Shown: piece by piece, positions 1 to 10,710 of the stretch
How the letters are laid out: each line of letters begins with the position of its first letter
Position numbering within the stretch: position 1 is the first letter of the stretch
DNA from: Kordiimonas sp. SCSIO 12603
GTDB lineage: Bacteria > Pseudomonadota > Alphaproteobacteria > Sphingomonadales > Kordiimonadaceae
DNA: 64,000 nucleotides
Direction of reading: 5' to 3'
Assembly (NCBI RefSeq): GCF_024398035.1
Contig: NZ_CP073748.1
Span: 2,967,001-3,031,000, forward strand
Notes under the pieces: model-generated
What the model saw: only the letters and a program-made list of their open reading frames with translations
Databases searched by the model: none
Told to the model about the DNA's origin: nothing
Made by a program: the position numbers and the translations under genes

Positions 1-817
1 AAAGATTTACGCAAACGATATTTACAGAGAGCAGAAGCATGGCGCCATATGCCAACCTTAGCTCTCCTGCTCCTAACATAAATCCGAACGTAGCCGCAGG
101 CGGCAGTAAAGCTACCGCTACCATTACGCCAACAAGTGTCATGGAAAGGCCTGAAGTAAGAGACAGCACACCAGCCACGCCAGATGCAGCAGCCAGCGCT
201 ACACCACTTAAATCTACGTCTGTTCGTGCCATCAGTTCAGCACTATCAGGAATATAGCCCCAAATTACACCTACAAACATAGACATAAGAACCGCGACAG
301 AAACGCCTGTTATACCTGTTAAGAATGCTTTGCGCATAAGGCTGCGATCACCCAGCGAGGTACCAAAAGCAAATGCCAGATTTGGCCCCAGGAAAGGGGC
401 AATAACCATCGCACCGATCACTACTGCAATGTTATCCTGAATAAGCCCAACCAGAGCGACAATAGTGGAGAAGGCCGCAAGCATCAGATATGTCAAATCC
501 ATATGTACGCTGGAAACCAGTTTTGGGTATAGCTCTTCGCGAGTATCAGATTGGCCCTGAATTCCCCCGGGTGCAGGAAGTGTCGCATCAACAGGTAATA
601 TATTAATACGTGCCTGGGTAGAGGTTTTCACTAAACTATGAAGTTTATCAATGGTTTGCTGCCTGTTCTCTGCACTTGTTAGCAGAAAAAACATAGCATG
701 ATCATCTTCCACATCGGTACCGCGCGTGAAGGACAAAACACCTTCACTGGCCGCCATCTTGCGGATGTTATTTTCTGCTGAAATAGGTGCGGTGATTTGT
801 AAAAGCTTTAAGGCCAT
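1..817 (-). CDS. DUF389 / TIGR00341-family membrane protein, 3' end cut off by the window
   Basis: The frame runs off the left edge, so only the N-terminal ~272 residues are visible. It starts at an ATG preceded by AAGGAG at a good distance. The first ~90 residues form a soluble, ferredoxin-like part (begins MALKLLQITAP). They are followed by a linker and several hydrophobic helices carrying the Gly/Pro-rich stretches typical of DUF389 (VIGAMVIAPFLGPNLAFAFG; later VALLPPAATFG). DUF389 proteins are integral inner-membrane proteins of unknown substrate; some are annotated as TIGR00341. The gene is transcribed away from ligA's 3' end as the next minus-strand gene, 72 bp downstream of it. The family call is fairly firm; no function can be given. 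Confidence 0.8.
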   Translation of the reverse strand, partial: MALKLLQITAPISAENNIRKMAASEGVLSFTRGTDVEDDHAMFFLLTSAENRQQTIDKLHSLVKTSTQARINILPVDATLPAPGGIQGQSDTREELYPKLVSSVHMDLTYLMLAAFSTIVALVGLIQDNIAVVIGAMVIAPFLGPNLAFAFGTSLGDRSLMRKAFLTGITGVSVAVLMSMFVGVIWGYIPDSAELMARTDVDLSGVALAAASGVAGVLSLTSGLSMTLVGVMVAVALLPPAATFGFMLGAGELRLAYGAMLLLSVNIVCVNL

Positions 818-889
818 AACTGCTCCTTCCCCCACGCCTGAGGGTAAGAGAGCAGTTCACAGCTTTCAATAGAAATCTTGGCTAATTTA

Positions 890-3247
<2,358 letters not shown>

Positions 3248-4918
3248 TTATCCGTCAGTATTTAAAAGTTGGTCCGCAGCGGCTCGTGCTGCATCAGTGA
3301 TTTCCGCGCCCGCCAGCATACGCGCAATTTCCTCGCGGCGCTCGCTATTTGTGAGTTCAGCGACAGAAGTACGAGTTTCGCCCTTTTGATCGGCTTTAGA
3401 AATCTGGAATTGAACATCCCCGCATGCGGCAACCTGCGGACTGTGGGTTACCACAAGGATTTGTGCATTCTTTGAAAGGCGTTTCAGACGCTCGCCGACC
3501 GCACTGGCAGTCGCACCACCAATACCTTTATCCACCTCGTCAAACACCATCACAGGTGCAGCACCACCTTCAGCAAGAACTACCTTCAGCGCTAGAATAA
3601 AGCGTGCAAGCTCACCACCTGAGGCCACTTTCACCATTGGCCCAAACGGCGTACTCGGGTTGGTTTTCACCTCAAAGGTAATACGTTCACCGCCAAGCTG
3701 TGTCCATTCTGAGCGATCCAGTGGTTCAATAAGCGTGCGGAAAATAGCTTTTTCCAGCTTGAGCGGCGGTAATTCAGCAGTAACCTGTTTATCAAGTTTC
3801 TTTGCGGCCTGTTCACGCTTTTTACTAAGCTTTGCAACAGCGGCTTCCATCGCAGCTTCAGCTTCTTTGAGCTCTCGCCTTGCTTCGGCAACCAGCTCTT
3901 CACCCTTCGAAAGTGCTTGTGCCTGCCCTTCGAATTTCTGAGATATGGAAGCCAGATCATCAGGCTGACAGTTATGTTTACGTGCAAGGCGGCGGATTTC
4001 AAAAAGCCGTTCTTCGATCGCTTCAAGGTCCTGCGGATCAAAATTAATATCCCGCATCAGGCCCTCAAGGGTTTCGATGCCGTCAGCCAGTTCAATAGAA
4101 GCCCGATCAAGCGCCTGAATAACCGGCATTACAAGTTCAGCTGCCCCGCCTTCTGTGCGTTCCATACGGCGCAACACACCTCGAAGTACTGAATCAACAC
4201 CGTTTCGGCCTGAAAGTTCAGAATGATAGGAGTCTAAATCTTCAGAGAGTTTCTCGCCCTGCATCATCAAAGTGCGTTGTTGGCTAAGTTCGCCTTCTTC
4301 ACCCACTTCGGGGTTAAGCGCCGCAAGCTCTTCCTGAGCATGAAGGATATACTCTTCATCCTGCTGAACAGCTTCAAGGTCCGCTTCCATTTGTGCTAGT
4401 TTTTTCTTTGCAACCTGAAGCGCTTTGTGTGCTTTCTTAACTACACCCAGCTCTTTATCATAACCACCAAAAGCATCGAGAAGTGCACGGTGTGCACCCG
4501 GCTCCAGAAGGCTTCTGTCATCATGTTGTCCGTGCACCTCAAGAAGCTGCTCGCCTATCTGAGAGAGAAGTGCTTGCCCGACTGGTTGATCATTGAGCCA
4601 CGCACGGCTTCGACCATCCGTAGTGATTTGCCTGCGCACGACGATAATACCATCACCATGATCCACACCCTGATCATCGAGCAACATGCAGATTTCATGA
4701 TCTTGAGAAAGTGTGAATTCAGCAGAAACACTGCCTTGTTTTTGGCCTTGTCGTACAAGTGCCCGTACAGCACGTGCACCTGTTGCCAAACCAAGGCTAT
4801 CCAACAAAATGGATTTCCCTGCGCCTGTCTCCCCGGTGAGTACAGTAAGACCTTGGTCAAACCCAAGGTCCAACTTATCAATCAGGACAATATCTCGAAT
4901 GCTGAGGCTGGTCAGCAT
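3248..4918 (-). CDS. recN: DNA repair protein RecN
   Basis: RecN is an SMC-like ATPase that acts on double-strand breaks in the recombination pathway. Walker A (GETGAGKS, residues 29-36) is at the N-terminus. A long coiled-coil middle follows, then an ABC-type signature (SGGELARF) and Walker B (VMVFDE, 456-461). Length (556 aa) is normal for the family. It sits between bamD (26 bp upstream) and ligA (3 bp downstream), the usual alphaproteobacterial order. No LexA-type operator was identified in the short gap before it, so transcription probably comes from the bamD promoter. Confidence 0.97.
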   Translation of the reverse strand: MLTSLSIRDIVLIDKLDLGFDQGLTVLTGETGAGKSILLDSLGLATGARAVRALVRQGQKQGSVSAEFTLSQDHEICMLLDDQGVDHGDGIIVVRRQITTDGRSRAWLNDQPVGQALLSQIGEQLLEVHGQHDDRSLLEPGAHRALLDAFGGYDKELGVVKKAHKALQVAKKKLAQMEADLEAVQQDEEYILHAQEELAALNPEVGEEGELSQQRTLMMQGEKLSEDLDSYHSELSGRNGVDSVLRGVLRRMERTEGGAAELVMPVIQALDRASIELADGIETLEGLMRDINFDPQDLEAIEERLFEIRRLARKHNCQPDDLASISQKFEGQAQALSKGEELVAEARRELKEAEAAMEAAVAKLSKKREQAAKKLDKQVTAELPPLKLEKAIFRTLIEPLDRSEWTQLGGERITFEVKTNPSTPFGPMVKVASGGELARFILALKVVLAEGGAAPVMVFDEVDKGIGGATASAVGERLKRLSKNAQILVVTHSPQVAACGDVQFQISKADQKGETRTSVAELTNSERREEIARMLAGAEITDAARAAADQLLNTDG

Positions 4919-4944
4919 CCCTTCCCCCTTAACCTAAGCCCAAC

Positions 4945-5754
4945 TTAAAATGGCCACAGCTTACCAAGCCAAGACCCTTCTTTTACTTCAGGCTCTAAGT
5001 CGCTGTCTGTCAAGAGGGCATAGCTATAACGGTACCATTTTGAACCCGGATAGTTGTTTCCAAGTACAGCGCCTGCCATTTGTGCTTCATCAACAATTCC
5101 AAGTGCAAGATACACTTCCACAAGGCGGTGTAGTGCTTCAGGCGCATGGCTTGTTGTCTGATACTGCTCAATCACATTGCGAAAACGCATAGCGGCAGAA
5201 AGATATTCCTGTCGTCCTAAATAGAAGCGACCAACTTCCATATCTTTACCCGCAAGGTGATCATGGGTAAGCGATAGCTTCAGCTGTGCATCACGGGCGT
5301 AATCCGTATCGGGATAGCGACGCATCACTTCGGTAAGCGCAGCAACCGCTTCATGGGTTTTCGCCTGGTCACGCCCCACATCAGAAATCTGCTCATAGTG
5401 ACTTAGCGCGATTAGATAATAGGCGTATGGGGCTGAGCTGTTACCAGGGTGCAACTGCAGAAAACGTTGTGCGGACAAAATGGAATCATCATAATCATTA
5501 TTCATATAATGAGCATATGCAGACATAAGCTGTGCACGGCGGGCCCATACGGAATAAGGGTGCTGGCGCTCTACTTCATCAAACGCAAACGCTGATAACT
5601 GATATCTACCACGCTTAAGATTATCCTGTGCAAGGTTGTACAAAACCTCTACATCGCGAGCGACATATTTATCTTCGCTATCACCGGAACTACAAGCAGC
5701 CAAAAACACTGTACCAGCTAACATGCTTGTTTTAATTAACTTTTTACCAATCAT
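4945..5754 (-). CDS. bamD: Outer membrane protein assembly factor BamD (ComL family lipoprotein)
   Basis: BamD is the essential TPR lipoprotein of the BAM complex, which folds beta-barrels into the outer membrane. The start is placed at the ATG giving MIGKKLIKTSM. This yields a normal lipoprotein signal with lipobox LAAC (Cys21) and a 269-aa product; an upstream ATG would add 32 hydrophobic residues and hide the lipobox. TPR-like repeats follow (LYNLAQDNLKRGRY, AFDEVERQHPYS, AQRFLQLHPG, LTEVMRRYPDTDYA). First gene of the bamD-recN-ligA run; divergent from the XRE gene at 5956, so its promoter should lie in 5755-5955. Confidence 0.95.
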   Translation of the reverse strand: MIGKKLIKTSMLAGTVFLAACSSGDSEDKYVARDVEVLYNLAQDNLKRGRYQLSAFAFDEVERQHPYSVWARRAQLMSAYAHYMNNDYDDSILSAQRFLQLHPGNSSAPYAYYLIALSHYEQISDVGRDQAKTHEAVAALTEVMRRYPDTDYARDAQLKLSLTHDHLAGKDMEVGRFYLGRQEYLSAAMRFRNVIEQYQTTSHAPEALHRLVEVYLALGIVDEAQMAGAVLGNNYPGSKWYRYSYALLTDSDLEPEVKEGSWLGKLWPF

Positions 5755-5955
5755 ACAACCTGTCACCCCGACGAAACTCAAAATATCTTGCAATATTCCT
5801 ATAAGAGGATATCCTACAACCATTGCAACCATTAGTATTATTTTTGCCAATCCACTGAAGGGTGTCCCGGCAGTATTTGGTTCAGGCAGACTTCTAGCAC
5901 AGCTTTATGCCTTAGCCAACGGAGAAAACCTTCTGCAACCAAGGAAGGATAGTCA

Positions 5956-6363
5956 ATGGTGCTTTACTCAGAGAGTAACCATCAAGAAAATGGCGATTTT
6001 TCGGCACGCAAAGCCGATTTGATAGATAAACATGTGGGACAACGCCTGCGAGACAGACGAAGAGCACTTGATTTATCGCAACAAGACATCGGCCAAATTT
6101 TAGGTATTTCCTATCAACAGGTACAGAAATACGAATGCGGATTAAACCGCATAAGTGCGGGTAGAATGTATATTCTAGCGCATATTATGCAGGTGAATGT
6201 ATCGCATTTTTATGAAGGTCTACCTCCGGCCGATGAGCTAATCGGCGGGCGCCTTCATGATCTGGATATAACTACCTCAGGTATAGAGAATATTCCTACA
6301 GGCAATGTCCAAAACGCTTTAAACGATTTAGTTCGCGCAATTCGCGATTCTAAACTCATGTAA
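5956..6363 (+). CDS. XRE-family helix-turn-helix transcriptional regulator
   Basis: A 135-aa protein with one HTH_3 domain at about residues 27-85 (GQRLRDRRRALDLSQQDIG ... QQVQKYECGLNRIS) and a short C-terminal tail. It resembles the small SinR/Cro-like regulators common in alphaproteobacteria, whose targets are mostly unknown. The ATG has a strong AAGGAAGG ribosome site. It is divergent from bamD and convergent with ilvE, with a shared terminator hairpin just after its stop. No signal peptide or second domain is visible. Target genes cannot be inferred. Confidence 0.88.
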   Translation: MVLYSESNHQENGDFSARKADLIDKHVGQRLRDRRRALDLSQQDIGQILGISYQQVQKYECGLNRISAGRMYILAHIMQVNVSHFYEGLPPADELIGGRLHDLDITTSGIENIPTGNVQNALNDLVRAIRDSKLM

Positions 6364-6368
6364 CAAAA

Positions 6369-6392
6369 AACGGCGGGTTGCGGCCCGCCGTT
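6369..6392 (-). terminator. Rho-independent terminator of ilvE (also lies after the XRE gene)
   Basis: A perfect 9-bp stem (AACGGCGGG / CCCGCCGTT) with a 6-nt loop. The T-run (TTTTTTG) follows the stem when read on the minus strand, so it chiefly ends ilvE. On the plus strand the hairpin follows the XRE stop by a few bases but lacks a good T-run. Confidence 0.85.
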
Positions 6393-6415
6393 AAAATCTC
6401 TGAAATCTGGTATTA

Positions 6416-7294
6416 TTAAAGTTCACCGCGTACTAGTGCGTCATAATCAAACATAAGCTGTTTGGTAATCTCACCAACTTCAAAGTTATACTGACCAATT
6501 TCAGCAAGCGGGGAAACTTCAGCCGCAGTACCTGTAAGGAATGCTTGTTCAAACCCTTCCATCTCTTCAGGCATAATCGCACGTTCTGTAACCTTAATAC
6601 CTCGGCGCTTTGCCAAGTCCATCACTGTTCTGCGTGTTATACCATCCAGGAAGCAATCTGGCGTCGGGGTATGAATTTCACCATCTTTAACAAAAAAGAT
6701 ATTTGCGCCGGTCGCTTCTGCAACCTGCCCCCGATAATCAAACATCAGACTATCGTCATAGCCCTTAGCTTCAGCTGCATGCTTGGAAAGCGTGCAAATC
6801 ATATAAAGCCCAGCTGCTTTTGCATGTACAGGCGCAGTATCAGGTGCCGGACGACGCCAATCAGAAATATTAAGTCGTAAACCTTTAAGTCGCGCTTCCG
6901 GGGAGAAGTATGAAGGCCATTCCCATACTGCTATTGCCGCATTAATACGGTTATGTTGCGCGGAAACCCCCATCATCTCGCTACCACGCCAAATAACTGG
7001 GCGGCAATAAGCATCTACCAGATTATTTTTCTCAAGAAGCTCGTTACAGGCATCGTTAATTTCCTGCTGGGAGAACGGGACAGTCATATCCAGAGTATCA
7101 GCTGAAGCGAAAAGACGCTCCGTGTGTTCCTCTAATTTGAAGATTTTTCCATTATATGCTCGCTGCCCTTCAAATACTGAGCTACCATAATGCATAGCAT
7201 GTGTAAGGACATGGACATCACAGGCTTTCCAATCTTTATACTCACCATTCATCCAGATTGTGCCATCACGGTCTGCAAAAGACGAGGATGTCAT
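6416..7294 (-). CDS. ilvE: Branched-chain amino acid aminotransferase
   Basis: A PLP-dependent fold-type IV transaminase. It catalyses the last step of valine, leucine and isoleucine synthesis (2-oxo acid plus glutamate) and the reverse reaction in catabolism. The PLP lysine is K159 in VHAKAAGLY. The family signature EATGANIFFVKDG ... FLDGITRRTV follows. Length (292 aa) is typical. The start ATG is preceded by GGAGAAATGAA. It is divergent from a PetP-like MarR regulator. The ilvE/MarR adjacency recurs in alphaproteobacteria, so control by that regulator is possible but not shown. Confidence 0.96.
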   Translation of the reverse strand: MTSSSFADRDGTIWMNGEYKDWKACDVHVLTHAMHYGSSVFEGQRAYNGKIFKLEEHTERLFASADTLDMTVPFSQQEINDACNELLEKNNLVDAYCRPVIWRGSEMMGVSAQHNRINAAIAVWEWPSYFSPEARLKGLRLNISDWRRPAPDTAPVHAKAAGLYMICTLSKHAAEAKGYDDSLMFDYRGQVAEATGANIFFVKDGEIHTPTPDCFLDGITRRTVMDLAKRRGIKVTERAIMPEEMEGFEQAFLTGTAAEVSPLAEIGQYNFEVGEITKQLMFDYDALVRGEL

Positions 7295-7405
7295 TTCATT
7301 TCTCCAAAAACTTAAAAACTATAATAATATAACTGTTTTCACTTGAAATTCGTAACATTGTGTCTGTATTATGTCAACAACACTGACGTATCAGTAGATA
7401 AAAAT

Positions 7406-7894
7406 ATGCAAAGAAAATTACCACAATCCAATTTATACCTGCGGGAAGAAGAACTTCGCCGCGGCATTGAGCTTCTCTACTTCGCATACCGCGACTTCAC
7501 CCGGGACCCAGATGAAATTCTGGCAGATTCCGGTTTTGGTCGTGCCCATCACCGAGTGCTTTATTTCGTGAAGCGGAACCCAGGCACCACAGTGTCAGGC
7601 TTATTGAGTTTGCTACGAATTACCAAACAAAGCCTATCCCGGGTATTGGGGCAACTGGTTGATGACGGTTATATTGAGCAAAAGCCCGGTACCGAAGATC
7701 GCCGACAACGTCTCTTGTATCTAACCGATAAAGGCGAAAAATTTGAAGCTGATCTTTTTGCCACTCAACGTCAAAGGGTTGCACAAGCTTATAAAATGGC
7801 GGGCCCCGAAGCTGTATCTGGTTTTTGGGAAGTTCTTCTCAACATCGTTGATGACAGTGAACGTGAAATTGTTATGCGCCAGCTGGAAAAATAG
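7406..7894 (+). CDS. MarR-family transcriptional regulator, PetP-like
   Basis: Winged-helix regulator of 162 aa from the ATG at 7406; an upstream in-frame start would add 21 residues unlike the family. The text FGRAHHRVLYFVKRNPG ... ITKQSLSRVLGQLVDDGYIEQ ... EDRRQRLLYLTDKG matches the MarR fold, in particular the alphaproteobacterial PetP type. The recognition helix is around ITKQSLSRV and the wing around DRRQRLLYL. Its stop is 2 bases before the next ATG, so it forms an operon with the MazG-like gene. It is divergent from ilvE across a 111-bp AT-rich gap. The Shine-Dalgarno is weak, which may keep levels low. Confidence 0.9.
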   Translation: MQRKLPQSNLYLREEELRRGIELLYFAYRDFTRDPDEILADSGFGRAHHRVLYFVKRNPGTTVSGLLSLLRITKQSLSRVLGQLVDDGYIEQKPGTEDRRQRLLYLTDKGEKFEADLFATQRQRVAQAYKMAGPEAVSGFWEVLLNIVDDSEREIVMRQLEK

Positions 7895-7896
7895 CT

Positions 7897-8202
7897 ATGG
7901 CTTCGGAAACACAAAAAACCATTATGGATTGGGCGGAACAAACCTTTGGTCCGGTGAGTGATCAGACTACACTGGTGAAACGCGCCCAAATTGAAATGGA
8001 AGAACTGCTGGAAGCCACTGCAGCCGCAGATACCGATGAAATGGGCAAAGAAGCAGCTGACGTTCTTATTCTTTTAATGCGCCTCTCGGAAATTAATAAT
8101 ATTGATCTGGGAGCCGCAGTAGACGCCAAAATGCAGGAAAACCGGTCACGCAGATGGCAACCGGCAGGGGACGGCACTGGTACACACCTTAAAACCGCAT
8201 AA
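7897..8202 (+). CDS. MazG-like nucleotide pyrophosphohydrolase
   Basis: A 101-aa all-helical protein with the MazG-type metal motif EExxE (E35, E36, E39) and a downstream ExxD (E52, D55, in EAADVLILL). This fits the small MazG-like / dATP-dGTP pyrophosphohydrolase families, which hydrolyse (d)NTPs to monophosphate plus pyrophosphate. It is about half the size of tandem-domain MazG and would need to dimerise or tetramerise. It follows the MarR gene by 2 bases. Its stop codon abuts, without any gap, the stop codon of the convergent GST gene. Substrate unknown. Confidence 0.8.
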   Translation: MASETQKTIMDWAEQTFGPVSDQTTLVKRAQIEMEELLEATAAADTDEMGKEAADVLILLMRLSEINNIDLGAAVDAKMQENRSRRWQPAGDGTGTHLKTA

Positions 8203-8970
8203 CTAAGCAGGCATGCGGTTCACTAAAAACTTTTCGTCAACGCACCACGGGTTTTCCGGCAACAGTTTCGCCATACGCTTCAGCCACGGCCCCACCATTG
8301 GATGCATTAATGGCGGCAGGTCCTTCACAATACCAGCCTGATACATAAAGGCCATCTGTGGGTAAACTGCAAAATCTGCCAGCGAAGGCTGATCAAGCTC
8401 ACCCAGAAAAGGCCCTTCCCCCAGATGGTTCACCAATTCACCAAATATCCGCATCTGCATAGCCTCAAGGGGCTCATCTCCATCAAGATGAGCAACAAGG
8501 GCTTTAATGAATGGTGCTTGCCGCAGTAATTGCGGCCAGGCTTTTTGAATTTCTTCCGGCAGACTTGCACCAGCGGAAACTATCTCGGCTAGCCGCCATG
8601 CTCGCTTGTTAAAAGCCTCGGTTACTTTCCCTTCAACAGCGCTTCTGAATACCATGCCCGGGATAAACTGCTCGCTCGCCCATTTATCTATCTTTAATAT
8701 AGTTTCACGCTCTGTCGCATTCGCACCAAGAAGCGATTTTTCTGGAAACAGCTCTTCCAGCCATATCCCCAATTTTGACGAGTCAGTTCGCCATTCGCTC
8801 CCAACCTTCAAAACAGGAACTTGCGTTCCCTCTGTGAACCCAATGGTTTTATATGGCTCGACGGGGCTTACATGCACGAACTTAAAATCCAGGTCTTTAT
8901 AATAAAGATACGCGGAAACCTTGCGTACATAAGGGCTGGTTACATAGCCATATAAGGTGATATCTGTCAT
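8203..8970 (-). CDS. Glutathione S-transferase family protein
   Basis: A 255-aa cytosolic protein. The thioredoxin-like N-terminal domain starts TLYGYVTSPYVRKV, with S/T-P-Y near residue 10 as in GSTs. The region QVPVLKVGSEWRTDSSKLGIWLEE contains the cis-Pro and the glutathione-contacting D/S pair. A helical C-terminal domain follows (FLGELDQPSLADFAVYPQM). The start at 8970 has GGAG at the right spacing; an upstream ATG at 8982 overlaps that site. Substrate specificity cannot be read from sequence. It is convergent with the MazG-like gene, with zero bases between the two stops. Confidence 0.88.
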   Translation of the reverse strand: MTDITLYGYVTSPYVRKVSAYLYYKDLDFKFVHVSPVEPYKTIGFTEGTQVPVLKVGSEWRTDSSKLGIWLEELFPEKSLLGANATERETILKIDKWASEQFIPGMVFRSAVEGKVTEAFNKRAWRLAEIVSAGASLPEEIQKAWPQLLRQAPFIKALVAHLDGDEPLEAMQMRIFGELVNHLGEGPFLGELDQPSLADFAVYPQMAFMYQAGIVKDLPPLMHPMVGPWLKRMAKLLPENPWCVDEKFLVNRMPA

Positions 8971-9085
8971 CGTGTGCTCCATTGTTCCATATAAACAATA
9001 GAGCGGGAAGCGCCTGCGGCGAGGCACAAACCAACACCGACAGGACACAATAAATTTATTGCTGAAATAACTTCAACGCAGATAG

Positions 9086-9520
9086 CTATAGTGTGAGCTC
9101 AAGGTGCGCGCGACCATCAGATGTATGGGCAAAGCTTTTGCCGTTTGCACCAATTTCTGCGTTAATCCGCTTTCTGAAAGCAGAGAAACTATCAAACGCC
9201 ACCACATCTACGGGCTCGACCAAATCTAACTTAACTTTGTAACGCCCCTGGCTCCATTCATTAAAAGCCAACACTTCAGCTTTAAAACACTGCCCAAGAT
9301 AATAGCCGGAGACCAAGCCCCCCTCTTCTATACGCAGCGTATTGTTTGCCAAAGCCTTTGCACGAAGCGTATTCCAATCACGAAACCCATGTTTATGGGC
9401 CACAGCCTCAAGCGATTCAGAATGCGAAAGTGACGTACCAGCCGCCGAAGTTGCTGAACGCAGTTCTTTTGCACGAGCTTTAAGTTCAGCTATCGTTGGA
9501 AAAACATTCAAACCATTCAT
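9086..9520 (-). CDS. Small glyoxalase-superfamily (Glyoxalase_8-type) protein
   Basis: A 144-aa protein whose N-terminal third (AELKARAKELR ... SHSESLEAVAHKHGFRDWNTLRA) matches a short conserved domain found in many proteobacterial proteins named glyoxalase superfamily protein. The rest (about residues 60-144) is a less recognisable beta-rich region. The ATG at 9520 is preferred over an in-frame GTG 12 bases upstream. No catalytic activity is established for this family, and the name rests on fold similarity rather than on metal ligands visible here. Confidence 0.7.
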   Translation of the reverse strand: MNGLNVFPTIAELKARAKELRSATSAAGTSLSHSESLEAVAHKHGFRDWNTLRAKALANNTLRIEEGGLVSGYYLGQCFKAEVLAFNEWSQGRYKVKLDLVEPVDVVAFDSFSAFRKRINAEIGANGKSFAHTSDGRAHLELTL

Positions 9521-9722
9521 TTGTTTTCTCACATATTAAGCGGAACGTGAATGGGGCTCGCATTACCAAACAACCGCATATGTAAAACAAGCTGGTTGAG
9601 AAATTCAATATTTCACCAAAGCAAAATGCACACGAGCGGCAGGTATATTGAAACCTTTCAGCCTAGATAGGGGTTCAATGTCAAAAGGTCAAGATACAAT
9701 ACCAAAGTCTATCGGGAGGAGG

Positions 9723-10553
9723 TTATTGAGAAACTTCATAACCATAATGAACCATTTCCTCGCTGCACAGCTCTTCAATCAACATAATATCCTCTCTCGA
9801 AAGTTCATTCTTCCAAGCATCTGTGCCAGCTTTACGGTAAAACCCTTTTGGTTCACTGCTCATTTTCCAAGGTGCTTCGACTTTGCCGTCCTTCACTTTA
9901 TCAAGAGCGCAAGCATCTATAGCCTCCTGGAGAGCGGCGTCAGGAATATCCTTACCAAGCCACCGATATAATTCCCTCAACCCAGCAACAGGGGACTGAA
10001 GCAGGTCTTCATATTTTAATGTATATACCCGTGGGTCATTTTCTATTTCCCGGCCTTTAGCTATATGGTTTTTCCAGGTCCAAATATTCTTACGTGCGAC
10101 AGGTGCAGCCCATTTACCGGCCCAGCTATTTGAAGCCGCAATCAAAGAGGCAACAACTGCGCGAGGATCTCTCACGATATGTACCATGCGTGCGGCAGGA
10201 TAAAGTTGCCAGATAAAATCTGTATGCTGAATATGGCTTGGTGTTTTCTCTAGAAGAAACGGTGCATTAGGTACAGTTTTAGCTATTCCTGCGAGCACAT
10301 GATCAGTGAAAGCTTTAGCATGGGTCAGCATTGTCGCTTCATCCATAAAAGCGCCAATTCCTACTCCATCTCTTGCAGGTTTATCACTGCTGTAAAAGCT
10401 CCAGCTATTTTGCAAACTTTTCAGATAGCCTGAAAACAGATGCGTTTCCTGCGACGATGCAAACAAGCCTGAATGAAACAACAGAAGCTGCACCCATGTG
10501 GTGCCACTTCGAGGAGCACCTCCTAAAAATAGCAGCGAGCTATCTTTTATCAT
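9723..10553 (-). CDS. Sulfotransferase family protein
   Basis: A 276-aa cytosolic sulfotransferase-like enzyme that would transfer sulfate from PAPS to an unknown acceptor. The 5'-phosphosulfate loop is GGAPRSGTTW (residues 11-20). The 3'-phosphate region is HIVRDPRAVVASLIAAS, with the expected R and S. The start giving MIKDSSLL follows a GGGGGA ribosome site; longer in-frame starts add a poorly conserved 28-residue extension. No sulfate-activation or glycan gene is adjacent, so the acceptor (lipid, glycan or small molecule) is unknown. 157 bp separate it from the cytochrome c1 stop. Confidence 0.87.
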   Translation of the reverse strand: MIKDSSLLFLGGAPRSGTTWVQLLLFHSGLFASSQETHLFSGYLKSLQNSWSFYSSDKPARDGVGIGAFMDEATMLTHAKAFTDHVLAGIAKTVPNAPFLLEKTPSHIQHTDFIWQLYPAARMVHIVRDPRAVVASLIAASNSWAGKWAAPVARKNIWTWKNHIAKGREIENDPRVYTLKYEDLLQSPVAGLRELYRWLGKDIPDAALQEAIDACALDKVKDGKVEAPWKMSSEPKGFYRKAGTDAWKNELSREDIMLIEELCSEEMVHYGYEVSQ

Positions 10554-10651
10554 ATTTCCCCCAGCGATCATGTCTCTAGAAGCCATGTAAGATCTTATAG
10601 CCATTAGGACAAACTCTAACCAATAGAGATTTAACATCTCAACGCATTGGA

Positions 10652-10690
10652 AGTAATAAAAAAAGGGCCACCAAAACCGGCAGCCCTTCT
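10652..10690 (-). terminator. Terminator of the cytochrome bc1 operon
   Basis: On the minus strand, AAGGGC pairs with GCCCTT around a partly paired interior. The stem is followed by a run of eight T, just beyond the cytochrome c1 stop and ahead of the sulfotransferase. Confidence 0.8.
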
Positions 10691-10710
10691 TTATTCATAT
10701 TCTATGATGC

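Noticed and set aside
39-257. Plus-strand open frame of 72 codons at the left edge
   Set aside because: It lies antisense to the DUF389 gene, whose protein has clear family motifs; this frame has none and no ribosome site.
5810-5840. Short direct repeat CAACCATT in the bamD/XRE gap
   Set aside because: Two 8-base copies in an AT-rich gap are weak evidence; no palindrome or promoter spacing supports a regulatory site.
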